From: UBA1206 sp041672465
Lineage (GTDB): Bacteria > Bacillota > Clostridia > Oscillospirales > CAG-382
Direction of reading: 5' to 3'
Assembly (NCBI GenBank): GCA_041672465.1
Contig: JBAYZO010000004.1
Coordinates: forward strand, 8,529 to 72,528
DNA: 64,000 nucleotides
Under the pieces are notes generated by a model. The model did no database searches. It was not told the DNA's origin and saw only the letters and a list, made by a program, of their open reading frames with translations. Shown here piece after piece: positions 25,608 to 34,625 of this stretch (position 1 is its first letter; each line of letters starts with the position of its first letter). Made by a program: the position numbers and the translations under genes.

Positions 25608-26432
25608 ATGTTTCCGATAGGAGTTCAGGTTTATTCTGTCCGCGAACACGCCGAAAAAGACTTTTTCGGCACGCTTGGAAAGATTAAAGAAATGGGCTAT
25701 GACGGCGTGGAGTTCGCCGGCCTTTACGGCAAGAGCCCAAGCGAGGTAAAAGCCGTCTGCGGGGATTTGGGGCTTGTCCCGGTTTCGGCGCATGTGGCTA
25801 TTGACGAAATGTTAAAAAACCCCGATGCCGTCTTTGACGGCTATTCTGAAATCGGCTGCGAATACATAGCCATACCTTATCTCACTGAAGACGACCGCCC
25901 GGGCGGCAAAAATTTTTCAGAGATAATTGAAAATATTATATCCCTTTCAAAAAAGGCAAAAACCTTTGGGCTTACAATGCTTTACCATAACCATGACTTT
26001 GAGTTTAAAAAGCTCGGCGGCGTTTACGGGCTTGATATTTTATACGGCGCGGTTCCGCCCGAACTTCTCCAAACCGAGCTTGACACCTGCTGGGTCAACG
26101 TGGGGGGCGAAGACCCCGCCGCGTATCTTGTCAAATATTCGGGGCGGGCGCCGGTTGTCCACCTCAAGGACTTTGTGATGAAAAATAAAAGCGTTAAAGA
26201 GGGGCTGTACGGGCTAATCGGCGTCAATGACGTCTCCCCGCAAGCGGAGGAGGGAGATTTCGCTTTCCGCCCCGTGGGGTATGGGGTTCAGGACAACCTT
26301 GCGATACTCAGAGCGGCGAGGGAGGCCGGGACAAAATGGCTTATTGTCGAGCAGGACAGGCCCTGCCTTGGCTGGGATTCGCTTGACTGCATAGGAATGT
26401 CAATGGCGTATTTGAGGAAGATAAACAAATAG
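25608..26432 (+). CDS. Sugar phosphate isomerase/epimerase-like TIM-barrel protein
   Basis: A 274-residue member of the xylose isomerase-like TIM-barrel superfamily. The start IGVQVYSVREH and EMGYDGVEFAGLYG, the YHNHDFEFKKL metal-ligand region, the ELDTCWVNVGGEDP strand and VHLKDF with a conserved His-Lys-Asp are typical of proteins annotated as sugar phosphate isomerase/epimerase. Final metal-site residues (IVEQDRP) are present, so it is probably active with a divalent metal. The substrate is unknown. It has its own promoter and appears monocistronic. Confidence 0.85.
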   Translation: MFPIGVQVYSVREHAEKDFFGTLGKIKEMGYDGVEFAGLYGKSPSEVKAVCGDLGLVPVSAHVAIDEMLKNPDAVFDGYSEIGCEYIAIPYLTEDDRPGGKNFSEIIENIISLSKKAKTFGLTMLYHNHDFEFKKLGGVYGLDILYGAVPPELLQTELDTCWVNVGGEDPAAYLVKYSGRAPVVHLKDFVMKNKSVKEGLYGLIGVNDVSPQAEEGDFAFRPVGYGVQDNLAILRAAREAGTKWLIVEQDRPCLGWDSLDCIGMSMAYLRKINK

Positions 26433-26483
26433 CCGTAAAAGCGTAATAATTACCCTAAAATATAAATTCAGGAGGAAAAAATA

Positions 26484-27377
26484 TTGACGTTAGTTATTTT
26501 GGCGGCCGGTCTTGGCAGCAGGTATGGGGGGGATTCTAAAAAACAGCTTGACATTATAGGCGAAAACGGCGAAATAATACTCGACTACTCAATTTTTGAC
26601 GCCATACGCGCGGGGTTCGACAGGGTCGTGCTCCTCATTAAGGAAGAGCATCTCGACGCTTTCCGGGAAAAAGCCGGGGTGAAGTTTGAGGGCAAGATCA
26701 AAGTCGAATACGCTTTTCAGACAATTTCAATGTTCAGCGAGGGATACGCCATACCCGAAACCCGAAAAAAACCTTGGGGGACCGCCCACGCCCTGCTTTG
26801 CTGCAAGGATGTTGTCGGCGGAGATAACTTCGCGGTGGTCAACGCAGACGATTTTTACGGCAAAACAGCTTATTCGCTGGCGTATGGTCATTTGAAAAAC
26901 GCCAAGCACGGCGAATTTGCGATGATAGGCTACCTTATTAAGAACACCGTCACCCCCGAGGGCGGAGTTTCAAGGGGGATTTGCCGTGTGGAAGACGGCT
27001 TTGTGACGGGCATTACCGAAACCCATGAGATTACAAAAGACGGCGGCCGCATTTATCACCCCTCGCCGAGCGGGGTTCGCGGCCTTGACCCGGAAACCAT
27101 TGTTTCAATGAACTTTTTTTGTTTTACCCCCGATTTCTTTCGCGATATGGAGACGGGTTTCAGAGCGTTTCTCGAAGAAAACAAAAATGACCTTTCTTCC
27201 TGCGAATATTATATGGCGCTCCCGGTGCAGGACGCCGTAAACCGTGGCAAGACCATGGCTGTTTACCAAAGCCGCGACAAATGGTACGGCGTTACATACC
27301 GCAAGGACAAACCCTTTGTTATCGAAGGGATAAATCTGCTCACAAAAGAGGGGCTTTACCCGAAAAAGCTCTGGTAA
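26484..27377 (+). CDS. Nucleotide sugar pyrophosphorylase-like nucleotidyltransferase
   Basis: A 297-residue protein with an NTP-transferase fold. The N-terminal LAAGLGSRYGGDSKKQ is a variant of the nucleotide-binding GxGTR motif. FAVVNADDFYG holds the metal-binding Asp, and GTAHALL precedes it. It would couple NTP with a sugar-1-phosphate; the substrate cannot be told. It starts with TTG at 26484, fixed by a strong GGAGG (26471-26475) nine bases upstream. It lies 51 bases after the isomerase-like gene, with which it may be co-transcribed, and ends before a bidirectional terminator. Confidence 0.85.
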   Translation: MTLVILAAGLGSRYGGDSKKQLDIIGENGEIILDYSIFDAIRAGFDRVVLLIKEEHLDAFREKAGVKFEGKIKVEYAFQTISMFSEGYAIPETRKKPWGTAHALLCCKDVVGGDNFAVVNADDFYGKTAYSLAYGHLKNAKHGEFAMIGYLIKNTVTPEGGVSRGICRVEDGFVTGITETHEITKDGGRIYHPSPSGVRGLDPETIVSMNFFCFTPDFFRDMETGFRAFLEENKNDLSSCEYYMALPVQDAVNRGKTMAVYQSRDKWYGVTYRKDKPFVIEGINLLTKEGLYPKKLW

Positions 27378-27424
27378 CAACGCTTATCCGAAATAAACCT
27401 TTAAACGCGAATACATACTATATA

Positions 27425-27454
27425 AAAACCCGCTGCTAAAAAACGGCGGGTTTT
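27425..27454. terminator. Bidirectional terminator
   Basis: AAAACCCGC (27425-27433) pairs with GCGGGTTTT (27446-27454) around a 12-base loop. It ends the nucleotidyltransferase unit on the plus strand. Confidence 0.8.
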
Positions 27455-27527
27455 GCTTTATAAAACTGTTTAAAGGGAAAATAACAGCGAAAAGTTTTTT
27501 TGATTTGGATTCCCGTTTATTTTTATG

Positions 27528-27556
27528 TTGAATAAATCCCGCGTTTATGTTATTAT
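27528..27556 (+). promoter_or_regulatory. Sigma-A promoter of hom
   Basis: TTGAAT (27528-27533) and TATTAT (27551-27556) with a 17-base spacer, 44 bases before the ATG. Confidence 0.6.
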
Positions 27557-27600
27557 ACGAATACGGGTTTAAAACCAAAAATAACAAAAAGGTGAAGTCT

Positions 27601-28650
27601 ATGATAAACATAGCCATACTGGGAATGGGCGTGGTCGGCGGCGCGCTCCGCGAAGCGATCGAAACAAACAAAACTCTTATTAAAAACCTGCTCGGGGAAG
27701 AGCTTAACATTAAATATGTGCTTGATAAAAGGAACTTTCCCGGACACCCGCTGGAAAACAGGGTTGTCGGGGATATAAATATTATTTTAAACGACAGCGA
27801 CATTCGCGCGGTGGCGGAAACCATGGGCGGCGACAGGCCGGCGTATGACTTTACCCTCGCCTGCCTTACGGCGGGGAAGTCGGTGGTGACCTCAAACAAA
27901 CTTGTGGTTGAAAAGCATGGGGAGTATCTTGAATCGGTGGCTTCCCGGAACGGGGTCAGCTATTTGTACGAGGCGTCGGTGGGCGGGGGGATTCCCGTCA
28001 TACACCCGCTGCTCCACTCGCTCCGCGGAAATAAAATTTTAAAAATAGCCGGGATACTAAACGGCACCACGAATTTTGTCCTTGAAAAAATGGAAAAGGA
28101 CGGTTGTTCGTTTGAGGACGCGCTTGACACGGCGCAGGCTTTGGGTTACGCCGAGGCCAACCCCGCCGCCGATATCGAGGGGATTGACGCGGCGCGGAAG
28201 ATATGTATACTTTCTTCCGTTTGTTTTGGTTCGTGGTTCAACCTTGAGGACTGCGCGGAAATCACGGGGATTTCGGAAATAACCCCTTCCCATATTAAAG
28301 AGGCTAAAAAGCACGGCTTTAAAATAAAGCTGCTCGGCGTCGCCGAAAACCTCAAAGACGGCGCGCTGCTTTATGTCAAGCCCTGCCTTGTAGGGGAGGA
28401 AAACCTGCTCTTTGCCGTCAACGGCGTGTTCAACTGCGTCAGAGTGACGGGAAACCTCGCGGGCGAGGTGGCGTTCTACGGCCATGGCGCGGGCGGGCTT
28501 GCCACATCGTCGGCGGTGCTGTCGGATCTTATTGAGGCGGTCGTAAACAAAACTCCCCCGGCGCAAAAGGTAAGCGGCAAAAAGGTTTACAAGGGTCAGG
28601 GCGAGGACAAAACCTTAACAATACTTGGTACGCCTTTTCCGGTTATATAA
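27601..28650 (+). CDS. hom: Homoserine dehydrogenase
   Basis: A 349-residue enzyme reducing aspartate semialdehyde to homoserine for threonine and methionine synthesis. The NAD(P)-binding GMGVVGGAL loop is at residues 8-16. SNKLVVEKHG and the family signature ILNGTTNFVL followed by ALGYAEANPAADIEG are clear. It lacks the C-terminal ACT regulatory domain found in the roughly 430-residue Firmicutes enzymes, so threonine feedback through that domain is not expected. ATG at 27601 follows AAAGGTGAAG and starts the Rossmann strand; an upstream in-frame start at 27547 lies within the promoter. Confidence 0.95.
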   Translation: MINIAILGMGVVGGALREAIETNKTLIKNLLGEELNIKYVLDKRNFPGHPLENRVVGDINIILNDSDIRAVAETMGGDRPAYDFTLACLTAGKSVVTSNKLVVEKHGEYLESVASRNGVSYLYEASVGGGIPVIHPLLHSLRGNKILKIAGILNGTTNFVLEKMEKDGCSFEDALDTAQALGYAEANPAADIEGIDAARKICILSSVCFGSWFNLEDCAEITGISEITPSHIKEAKKHGFKIKLLGVAENLKDGALLYVKPCLVGEENLLFAVNGVFNCVRVTGNLAGEVAFYGHGAGGLATSSAVLSDLIEAVVNKTPPAQKVSGKKVYKGQGEDKTLTILGTPFPVI

Positions 28651-28669
28651 AACCTTTATAAATATAATA

Positions 28670-28717
28670 AAAACGCCCGCTTAATCCCTGCCTTTACGGC
28701 GGGAAAAGGGCGTTTTT
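28670..28717 (+). terminator. Terminator after hom
   Basis: AAAACGCCC (28670-28678) pairs with GGGCGTTTT (28708-28716), with a T-run immediately after. The long loop contains a second possible stem. Confidence 0.75.
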
Positions 28718-28756
28718 GTGTTTTGGCGGGGTTTCTAAAGGAGTGTAAAACTAAAA

Positions 28757-29470
28757 TTGAATGACAAATTAAAAGAAGTGATTTTTGGCGGCGGCTCCGC
28801 CGTGTTTTTAGGGGGCGCGGGGGTTTCCACCGCCAGCGGAATACCCGACTTTCGATCATCGGGGGGGATATACGGGAAAAATTACGACTACCCCGCCGAG
28901 GTTATTTTAAGCGGAGGCTTTTTTTGGGAACAAACCTGCCTCTTTTATGAGTTCTACCGCGAAAAAATGCTCCCGCCCTGCCTTGGCGCAAAGCCGAACG
29001 CCTGTCACCTCGCGCTTGCGCGTCTTGAGAATGAGGGTCTGCTTGACGCTGTTATAACCCAAAACATTGACAACCTCCACCAAAGGGCGGGGAGCCGCAA
29101 CGTGCGCGAGCTCCACGGTTCGGTCTGCCGGAACTTCTGCCATGACTGCGGCAGGGCGTACGGCGCGGAATATATAATGGAAAGCGAAACAGTGCCGACC
29201 TGCGGCGGCTGCGGCGGAGTAATCAAGCCCGACGTGGTGCTCTACGGCGAACAGCTAAACAATGAATGCCTAAAACGCTCGGCCGAAAGCATAGGTAGCG
29301 CCGACACGCTTATCGTAGGGGGGACTTCGCTTTCAGTTTACCCGGCGGCGGGGCTTATTGATTTATTCAAGGGCAAAACCCTTGTGCTTATCAACAAAAC
29401 TCCCACCCCGTATGACTTCCGCGCGGATTTAATTATAAGAGAGGATATTTCAAAGGCTCTCGCTTATTAA
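28757..29470 (+). CDS. cobB: NAD-dependent protein deacetylase (sirtuin)
   Basis: A 237-residue Sir2-family enzyme that removes acyl groups from lysines using NAD. The NAD-binding GAGVSTASGIPDFRS, the TQNIDNLH segment, the catalytic His in RELHGS, and the zinc site CHDC/CGGC are all present. Length and domain order match class U/III bacterial sirtuins. It starts with TTG at 28757; the nearest ATG is out of frame. AAAGGAG at about 28737-28743 is a somewhat distant ribosome binding site. Its stop lies only 6 bases from that of the convergent rqcH gene. Confidence 0.95.
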   Translation: MNDKLKEVIFGGGSAVFLGGAGVSTASGIPDFRSSGGIYGKNYDYPAEVILSGGFFWEQTCLFYEFYREKMLPPCLGAKPNACHLALARLENEGLLDAVITQNIDNLHQRAGSRNVRELHGSVCRNFCHDCGRAYGAEYIMESETVPTCGGCGGVIKPDVVLYGEQLNNECLKRSAESIGSADTLIVGGTSLSVYPAAGLIDLFKGKTLVLINKTPTPYDFRADLIIREDISKALAY

Positions 29471-29476
29471 AGGTTT

Positions 29477-31180
29477 TTATTCCGTTTCGGGGAGCGCCGC
29501 GTCCGCAACCGCCGTCTTTTGCTTTTCATAGGTTACAAACCCCGCTTTTGACCCGGACGGCTTGCGGACGTTTTTAACCTCGGTATAGTCGACCTCCACG
29601 TTTTTTTCCCCCCTGCGGGAGGAGTGATAAGCGGCAATTCGGGTGGCTTCCGAAAAATCAGCTAAACCCGGCTCCTTGCCGCGGGTGTAGAGAATAACAT
29701 GACTGCCCGGGTACCCTTTAACATGAAACCAAAAATCGCTCTTACCTGCGGTTTTTGTGAGAATGTCGTTCATTATATTGTTTCGCCCCGCCTTGACGGT
29801 AAAGCCGCCGGACGTTTTATATTCCAGCGGGGGGAGCGGGGGGGCGCGGCGCTTTTCTTTTTTCTTCTTAAGGTATCCGCCCGTCTCAAGCTCTTCGCGG
29901 ATTAAGTCGACCTCAGCCTTGCTGTTACAGCGGGTGACGGCGTCAATGACCGACGCGAGATATTCTTTTTCCCGCCTGCCCTCCTCTATTTGAATAACAA
30001 GCGCGGCCTTGGAATTTTTTAGCTTGCGGTATTTTTTAAAATATGCCTCCGCGTTTTGCGACGGGGTAAAATTTTTGTTAAGCTTAACCTCACGGTACTC
30101 GCCGTCAAAGTCCTTGCAGGCTAAAACCTCGTCGCCTTTTTTTATTTCATAAATGTGCGACAGAATAAGGCTGCCGTAAAGCTTGTTTCGCTCTGTGTCT
30201 TTTGCTTTTTCAAGCTCGGTCAGTTGCAAAAGTATTTTTCTCTCAACCCGCTTAAGCCTTGCGGAGACGGTTTTAATAAGGTCTGAGGAAAGCGATTTTG
30301 AAAGCGATTCACCGCTTTTCGCCCCGAAAAAGCCGGCGGTGAGCTCACAAAGGCTGTCATAGCGCTTTTTTTCAAGGCCGGGATATCTGTTTATATCGGT
30401 AAAATAAAACTCAACCGGCTTTTGCCCATCAAATACCGCGGTGGGGGTGTATTCGCCCTCTTTTGCTAAAAGACAAAGCTTTTTAACCTCCGCGAAAAGA
30501 TTTTGGGGGGCTGTTTCCCCAAGGGACGCGTCGCTTTTGCCCGACGCCGCAAAGGCCGTCTCCCAGGCGGAAAGGGGTGAAAAACAAAAAAACCTTTCCA
30601 AAAGAAAGGCGTCGGCTTTTTTTTCGGGGACGCTTGACGTCATTGCGCGAAAGTCTGAAATATCTATGTCTTCTGCGGAGGTTTTGTCCTGAGCGGGGGG
30701 GAGCGTATAGTTAATCCCCGGCATAACGGCGCGTTTGAACGAGATTAAATCTGTGGTGTGAAGCGCGCCCAGCACTTTTCCGGAAGAAGTCAGAATAAGG
30801 TTTGAGTATTTCCCCATTATTTCGGCGAACAGGGTTTTTTCGGACAAATGCCCGAGCTCGTCGCGGGAATCAAATATGATTTTTATTATACGCTCGTTTT
30901 TTTCGCTTGTTATATCGCAAATCCGCGAGGATAAAAGATGTTTTTTTAAAAGAAGCCCGAACGGGGCGGGGGTTTCGGCGCTAAGCGACGGCTTGTCGTA
31001 AAGGGTGACAAAATTAGCCGAGGCGGCAAGCGAGAAAAATAAAAATTTCTTTTCGCCCTCGGCGTAAAGCGAAAACTCCACCGCATTGTCGCGGCAGTTT
31101 ATTTTATCCACCCGGGCGCGGGTCAGCTTTTCTTTGAGTTCCAAGGCTATCGCCATACAAAAAAATCCGTCAAACGCCAT
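29477..31180 (-). CDS. rqcH: Ribosome quality control protein RqcH (NFACT family, FbpA-like)
   Basis: A 567-residue NFACT protein. Seen are the NFACT-N domain (residues 1-about 270, starting MAFDGFFCMAIALELKEKL), helix-hairpin-helix and coiled-coil segments (about 290-430), and the C-terminal NFACT-R domain with DFWFHVKGYPGSHVIL. RqcH binds obstructed large ribosomal subunits and recruits tRNA-Ala to add alanine tails that mark the nascent chain for degradation; older annotations call it a fibronectin-binding protein. It overlaps the Nif3-like gene by 11 bases and is the last gene of the long minus-strand run. Confidence 0.93.
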   Translation of the reverse strand: MAFDGFFCMAIALELKEKLTRARVDKINCRDNAVEFSLYAEGEKKFLFFSLAASANFVTLYDKPSLSAETPAPFGLLLKKHLLSSRICDITSEKNERIIKIIFDSRDELGHLSEKTLFAEIMGKYSNLILTSSGKVLGALHTTDLISFKRAVMPGINYTLPPAQDKTSAEDIDISDFRAMTSSVPEKKADAFLLERFFCFSPLSAWETAFAASGKSDASLGETAPQNLFAEVKKLCLLAKEGEYTPTAVFDGQKPVEFYFTDINRYPGLEKKRYDSLCELTAGFFGAKSGESLSKSLSSDLIKTVSARLKRVERKILLQLTELEKAKDTERNKLYGSLILSHIYEIKKGDEVLACKDFDGEYREVKLNKNFTPSQNAEAYFKKYRKLKNSKAALVIQIEEGRREKEYLASVIDAVTRCNSKAEVDLIREELETGGYLKKKKEKRRAPPLPPLEYKTSGGFTVKAGRNNIMNDILTKTAGKSDFWFHVKGYPGSHVILYTRGKEPGLADFSEATRIAAYHSSRRGEKNVEVDYTEVKNVRKPSGSKAGFVTYEKQKTAVADAALPETE

Positions 31181-31883
31181 AGCAAATCACCTCCGGAACA
31201 AACCTCCCCACATATTCGCCAAGCCTTGGCACGGCAATGTTTTCGGTGGCGAAATGAGTAAGGCATAAAAGGTTTATCCCGTACTCGCGGCAGTCGACAA
31301 TGGCGGCGTGGTTGACCTCTCCGGTGAGATATGTGTCAGCGCCGGAATTATAGACTTCCTCGATATAATCCTTGCCGCCGCCGGAAATAACGGCGACTTT
31401 TTTAACACTTTTCCCCGCGTCAAATATGTTTTGCGCCGCTACGCCGAGAGAGGTTTCACATTTGTTTAAAAATTCCCCAAAGCTGACGCTCTCCCCAAGA
31501 CTGCCGAGCCTGCCGAAGGGGAGAAAACTTTGTTTTTTGTCAACGCTCACCCCAACCGCCTCGCAAAGGATGTCGTTCACCCCGCCTTTTACAATATCAA
31601 AGCAGGTGTGATAAGAGAGAACGGAAATTCCCGCCTCTTTACAGGCAGACTCCCTTTTTAAAACGCTTTTTGATGGGGTAGGGTCAAAAAACAGCGGGTG
31701 GTGGGTGACAATAACGCCGGCCCCCGCTTTTTTGGCGAACATAATGGCGGCGCTTGTGCAGTCAAGCGACACGACCGCCCTTGTTATTTCCCCGGGGACG
31801 CCAACCTGCACGCCGTCACTGTCCCAGTCCTCGCTTGCGCCGAAGAGGTTTCTTAATTTTTTATCTAAAATTAAAAAGTCCAT
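31170..31883 (-). CDS. Nif3-like dinuclear metal centre protein
   Basis: A 237-residue member of the Nif3/YqfO/GTP cyclohydrolase I type 2-like family. The metal-binding VTHHPLFF motif is at about residues 58-65, and ATEN near the C-terminus supplies further ligands. It lacks the inserted PII-like domain of the B. subtilis protein, so it is the short form. The biochemical function of the family is not settled. It lies 3 bases from the transketolase C gene and overlaps rqcH, which points to co-transcription. Confidence 0.9.
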   Translation of the reverse strand: MDFLILDKKLRNLFGASEDWDSDGVQVGVPGEITRAVVSLDCTSAAIMFAKKAGAGVIVTHHPLFFDPTPSKSVLKRESACKEAGISVLSYHTCFDIVKGGVNDILCEAVGVSVDKKQSFLPFGRLGSLGESVSFGEFLNKCETSLGVAAQNIFDAGKSVKKVAVISGGGKDYIEEVYNSGADTYLTGEVNHAAIVDCREYGINLLCLTHFATENIAVPRLGEYVGRFVPEVICYGV

Positions 31884-31886
31884 TTG

Positions 31887-32825
31887 TTATTCCGTAACCC
31901 CAAGGGTTTTTTTAACGGCGGAGGCGACGCCGCTCCCCGTAAGCCCGTAATACTCAAGCAGTTTCGCGGCTTTGCCGCTCCTGCCGAAGATGTCGTTTAT
32001 TCCGACGCGGGCGACTTTTGTCGGGCAGTGCTGTGAAAGGCATTCGCAGACGGCGGAGCCCAGCCCGCCGATTATCGAATGTTCCTCGGCGACTACAACG
32101 TTTTTGGTGTTCGCGGCGTATTTAACAATCGTTTCGGTGTCGAGAGGTTTTATTGTATGGATATTGATTACCGAAATATTAATGCCGTTTGCCTTTAAAA
32201 TCTCATACGCCTCAAGCGCTTTTGAGGTCATTACCCCGGTGGAAAACACCGCGCAGTCCCCGCCCTCTCTTAGCGCTTCCGCGCTGCCGAGGTTGAACTT
32301 ATAGCTTTCTTTATCAAAAATCACCGGCACGGGGTGGCGGCCGAGCCGAAAATACACCGGCCCGTCAAACTTATATATTTCCTCCACGGCGGCGTACGCC
32401 TGTGTGTCGTCGGCGGGGCAAACCACCGTCATATTAGGTATTACGCGCATAAGGGCGATATCCTCAAGGCACTGGTGGGAAGCGCCGTCCTCGCCGACGG
32501 TTATTCCCGCGTGGGTGGCGCAAATCTTTACATTCAGCCCCGTGTACCCGATAGAGCTCCTGACCTGTTCATACGCCCTGCCGGCGGCGAATATGGCGAA
32601 AGTGGAGGCGAACACCGCTCCCCCCGTGGAAGCTATCCCCGCCGCCACGGACATCATGTTGCCCTCGGCGATCCCGCAGTTGATAAAGCGTTTCGGGAAC
32701 TTCTTGGCGAACAGCCCGGTCTGGGTCGAGCCCGAAAGGTCGGCGTCAAGCACGATAAAGTCGTATTTTTCGCCCAAATCCAAAAGCGCCCTGCCATATG
32801 AGGCGCGGGTGGCGATGTCAGGCAT
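31887..32825 (-). CDS. Transketolase, C-terminal subunit
   Basis: About 312 residues carrying the pyrimidine-binding and C-terminal domains of transketolase (GIAEGNMMSVAAGIA with the catalytic Glu, YFRLGRHPVPV, and a final domain with VVVAEEHSIIGGLG). It pairs with the N-terminal subunit encoded just upstream to make a split transketolase for the pentose phosphate pathway. ATG at 32825 is preferred because GGAGGGG lies 5 bases upstream; a GTG at 32831 is part of that ribosome binding site. The two genes overlap by 8 bases. Confidence 0.93.
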   Translation of the reverse strand: MPDIATRASYGRALLDLGEKYDFIVLDADLSGSTQTGLFAKKFPKRFINCGIAEGNMMSVAAGIASTGGAVFASTFAIFAAGRAYEQVRSSIGYTGLNVKICATHAGITVGEDGASHQCLEDIALMRVIPNMTVVCPADDTQAYAAVEEIYKFDGPVYFRLGRHPVPVIFDKESYKFNLGSAEALREGGDCAVFSTGVMTSKALEAYEILKANGINISVINIHTIKPLDTETIVKYAANTKNVVVAEEHSIIGGLGSAVCECLSQHCPTKVARVGINDIFGRSGKAAKLLEYYGLTGSGVASAVKKTLGVTE

Positions 32826-33669
32826 TATCACCCCTCCTAACGCTGTTTAAATTGTCGGCAAGCTCGTTTTTAGCGGTCTCGTATTCCTCGCCCTTAGGCG
32901 CTCTGCCGTGCCAGAGGTAGTTGTTTTCCATAAACGAAACGCCTTTTCCCTTTGTGGTGCGGCAAATAACAATCCCCGGGCGGCCTTTGGCGGAAACCAT
33001 GTTTGTGGCGCGATCAAGGTCAGCGAAGTCATGCCCATCGGCAAGGACGACTTCCCAGCCGAAAGCTTTGAATTTTTCATCAAGAGGGGTAGGGTTCATG
33101 ATATCGCGAATGTCACCGTCAATTTGAAGATAGTTTAAGTCCAAATAAACCACAAGGTTGTCAAGCTTATAGTGAGAAGCGAACATTGCCGCCTCCCAAA
33201 CCTGACCTTCTTCAGACTCGCCGTCGCCTATTATCGCGTAGGTGAAGTAGGCAGAACTTTTTATCTTCCCGGCGATCGCCATTCCGCAGGCGGCGGAAAA
33301 GCCCTGACCCAGCGAGCCGGTGGACATATCCACGCCGTTTATTTTATTCATATCGGGGTGACCCTGCAAATAGCTCTCAAGGCTTCTAAAGGTGTTGAGG
33401 TCGCCTTTTGGGATAAACCCTTTAACCGCCAGCGCGGAGTAAAGCGCCGGGCAGGCGTGGCCTTTTGAAAGCACAAACCTGTCCCTTTCGGGATGTTTGG
33501 GGTCGTTATTTGGAAAGCGCATTTTATAAAAATAAAGGTAGGCGATAATATCGGCTGAGGACAAAGACCCGCCGGGGTGACCGCTTTGGGCGTGAAAAAT
33601 CGCGTCGAGAAGCAAAACCCGCATTTCGGCGGCCTTTATTTTAAGATAATTAACTGTTTTGCCGTCCAT
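32818..33669 (-). CDS. Transketolase, N-terminal subunit
   Basis: About 283 residues with the TPP pyrophosphate-binding domain: SGHPGGSLSSADI, the DRFVLSKGHACPALYSAL segment, and GDGESEEGQVWEAAMFA followed by DLNYLQIDG for magnesium and diphosphate. ATG at 33669 is preferred because GAAAGGAAA lies upstream; a TTG at 33693 would overlap rluD. Split transketolases are common in Clostridia and replace the single-chain enzyme. Confidence 0.93.
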   Translation of the reverse strand: MDGKTVNYLKIKAAEMRVLLLDAIFHAQSGHPGGSLSSADIIAYLYFYKMRFPNNDPKHPERDRFVLSKGHACPALYSALAVKGFIPKGDLNTFRSLESYLQGHPDMNKINGVDMSTGSLGQGFSAACGMAIAGKIKSSAYFTYAIIGDGESEEGQVWEAAMFASHYKLDNLVVYLDLNYLQIDGDIRDIMNPTPLDEKFKAFGWEVVLADGHDFADLDRATNMVSAKGRPGIVICRTTKGKGVSFMENNYLWHGRAPKGEEYETAKNELADNLNSVRRGDNA

Positions 33670-33689
33670 AAAGATGTTTCCTTTCAAGG

Positions 33690-34625
33690 TCAAACTTTAT
33701 AGGCGCTCTCGAGGAGCGACAGGGTTTTTAGGAAGTATTCCGGATATTCCCCCTCAAACGCAAGCGTTTTACCCGTTATCGGATGAATAAATTCAATATA
33801 TTTTGCGAAAAGGCACTGCCCTTTCAGCCCGAAAGGGTTTTTACCCCTGCCGTAAACGGTATCCCCCGTGATGGGGTGCCCCTGATGCGATAAATGAACG
33901 CGGATTTGATGCGTCCGCCCGGTCTCAAGCGTCAGCTCGATATGCGTATACCCGTTGTATTTTGTAATAACGCGGTAGCGGGTAAGGGCGGCCTTTGAGC
34001 TCTTGCTCGTCACCGCCATTTTCTTGCGGTCTTTTACGCTCCTGCCTATGGGGAGGTCAATTTCGCCGCTGTCCCTTGAAAAACCGCCGTCGCAGACCGC
34101 CTCATACCTGCGGGTGAACGAATGAAGGGCTATCTGACGGGCTAACTTAAAATGCGATTCGTCTGTCTTCGCCACCACCAAAAGCCCGGAGGTGTCTTTG
34201 TCAAGCCTGTGCACAATCCCCGGCCTTATCACTCCGTTTATGGTTGAAAGCCTCCCCTTGCAGTGGTAGAGCAGGGCGTTGACAAGCGTGCCGTCTTTGT
34301 TCCCCGCCGACGGGTGAACCACCATTCCCTTTGGCTTGTCAACCACAAGGAGGTATTCGTCCTCATATAAAACGCTTATTTCAAGCGCCTGAGGGGTTGC
34401 TCTCAGCTCGGACTGAGGGGGTAAGCTCGCCTCTACATTGTCGCCTAAGTTTAGCTTATGGTTTTTCGGGGCTTTTTTGCCGTTGACAAATACAAGCCCT
34501 TGCGCTATCACCGTTTGGGCGAACGACCGGCTTATCCCGAAAAAGCCCGCCAGCGCCACGTCAAGGCGAAGTCCGACACGCGGCTGTTCAACGGTAAAAG
34601 TACGCTTATCACTCACTTGTCTCAC
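33690..34625 (-). CDS. rluD: Ribosomal large subunit pseudouridine synthase, RluD type
   Basis: A 311-residue protein with an N-terminal S4 RNA-binding domain (about 15-75) and a pseudouridine synthase domain with the catalytic Asp in HRLDKDTSGL, plus the LVVDKPKGMVVHP and TGRTHQIRVH motifs. It modifies uridines in 23S rRNA. GTG at 34625 overlaps the lspA stop region; a second GTG at 34616 with GGTGAG 4-5 bases upstream is an equally good start. It is paired with lspA, a conserved arrangement in many bacteria. Confidence 0.93.
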   Translation of the reverse strand: MRQVSDKRTFTVEQPRVGLRLDVALAGFFGISRSFAQTVIAQGLVFVNGKKAPKNHKLNLGDNVEASLPPQSELRATPQALEISVLYEDEYLLVVDKPKGMVVHPSAGNKDGTLVNALLYHCKGRLSTINGVIRPGIVHRLDKDTSGLLVVAKTDESHFKLARQIALHSFTRRYEAVCDGGFSRDSGEIDLPIGRSVKDRKKMAVTSKSSKAALTRYRVITKYNGYTHIELTLETGRTHQIRVHLSHQGHPITGDTVYGRGKNPFGLKGQCLFAKYIEFIHPITGKTLAFEGEYPEYFLKTLSLLESAYKV

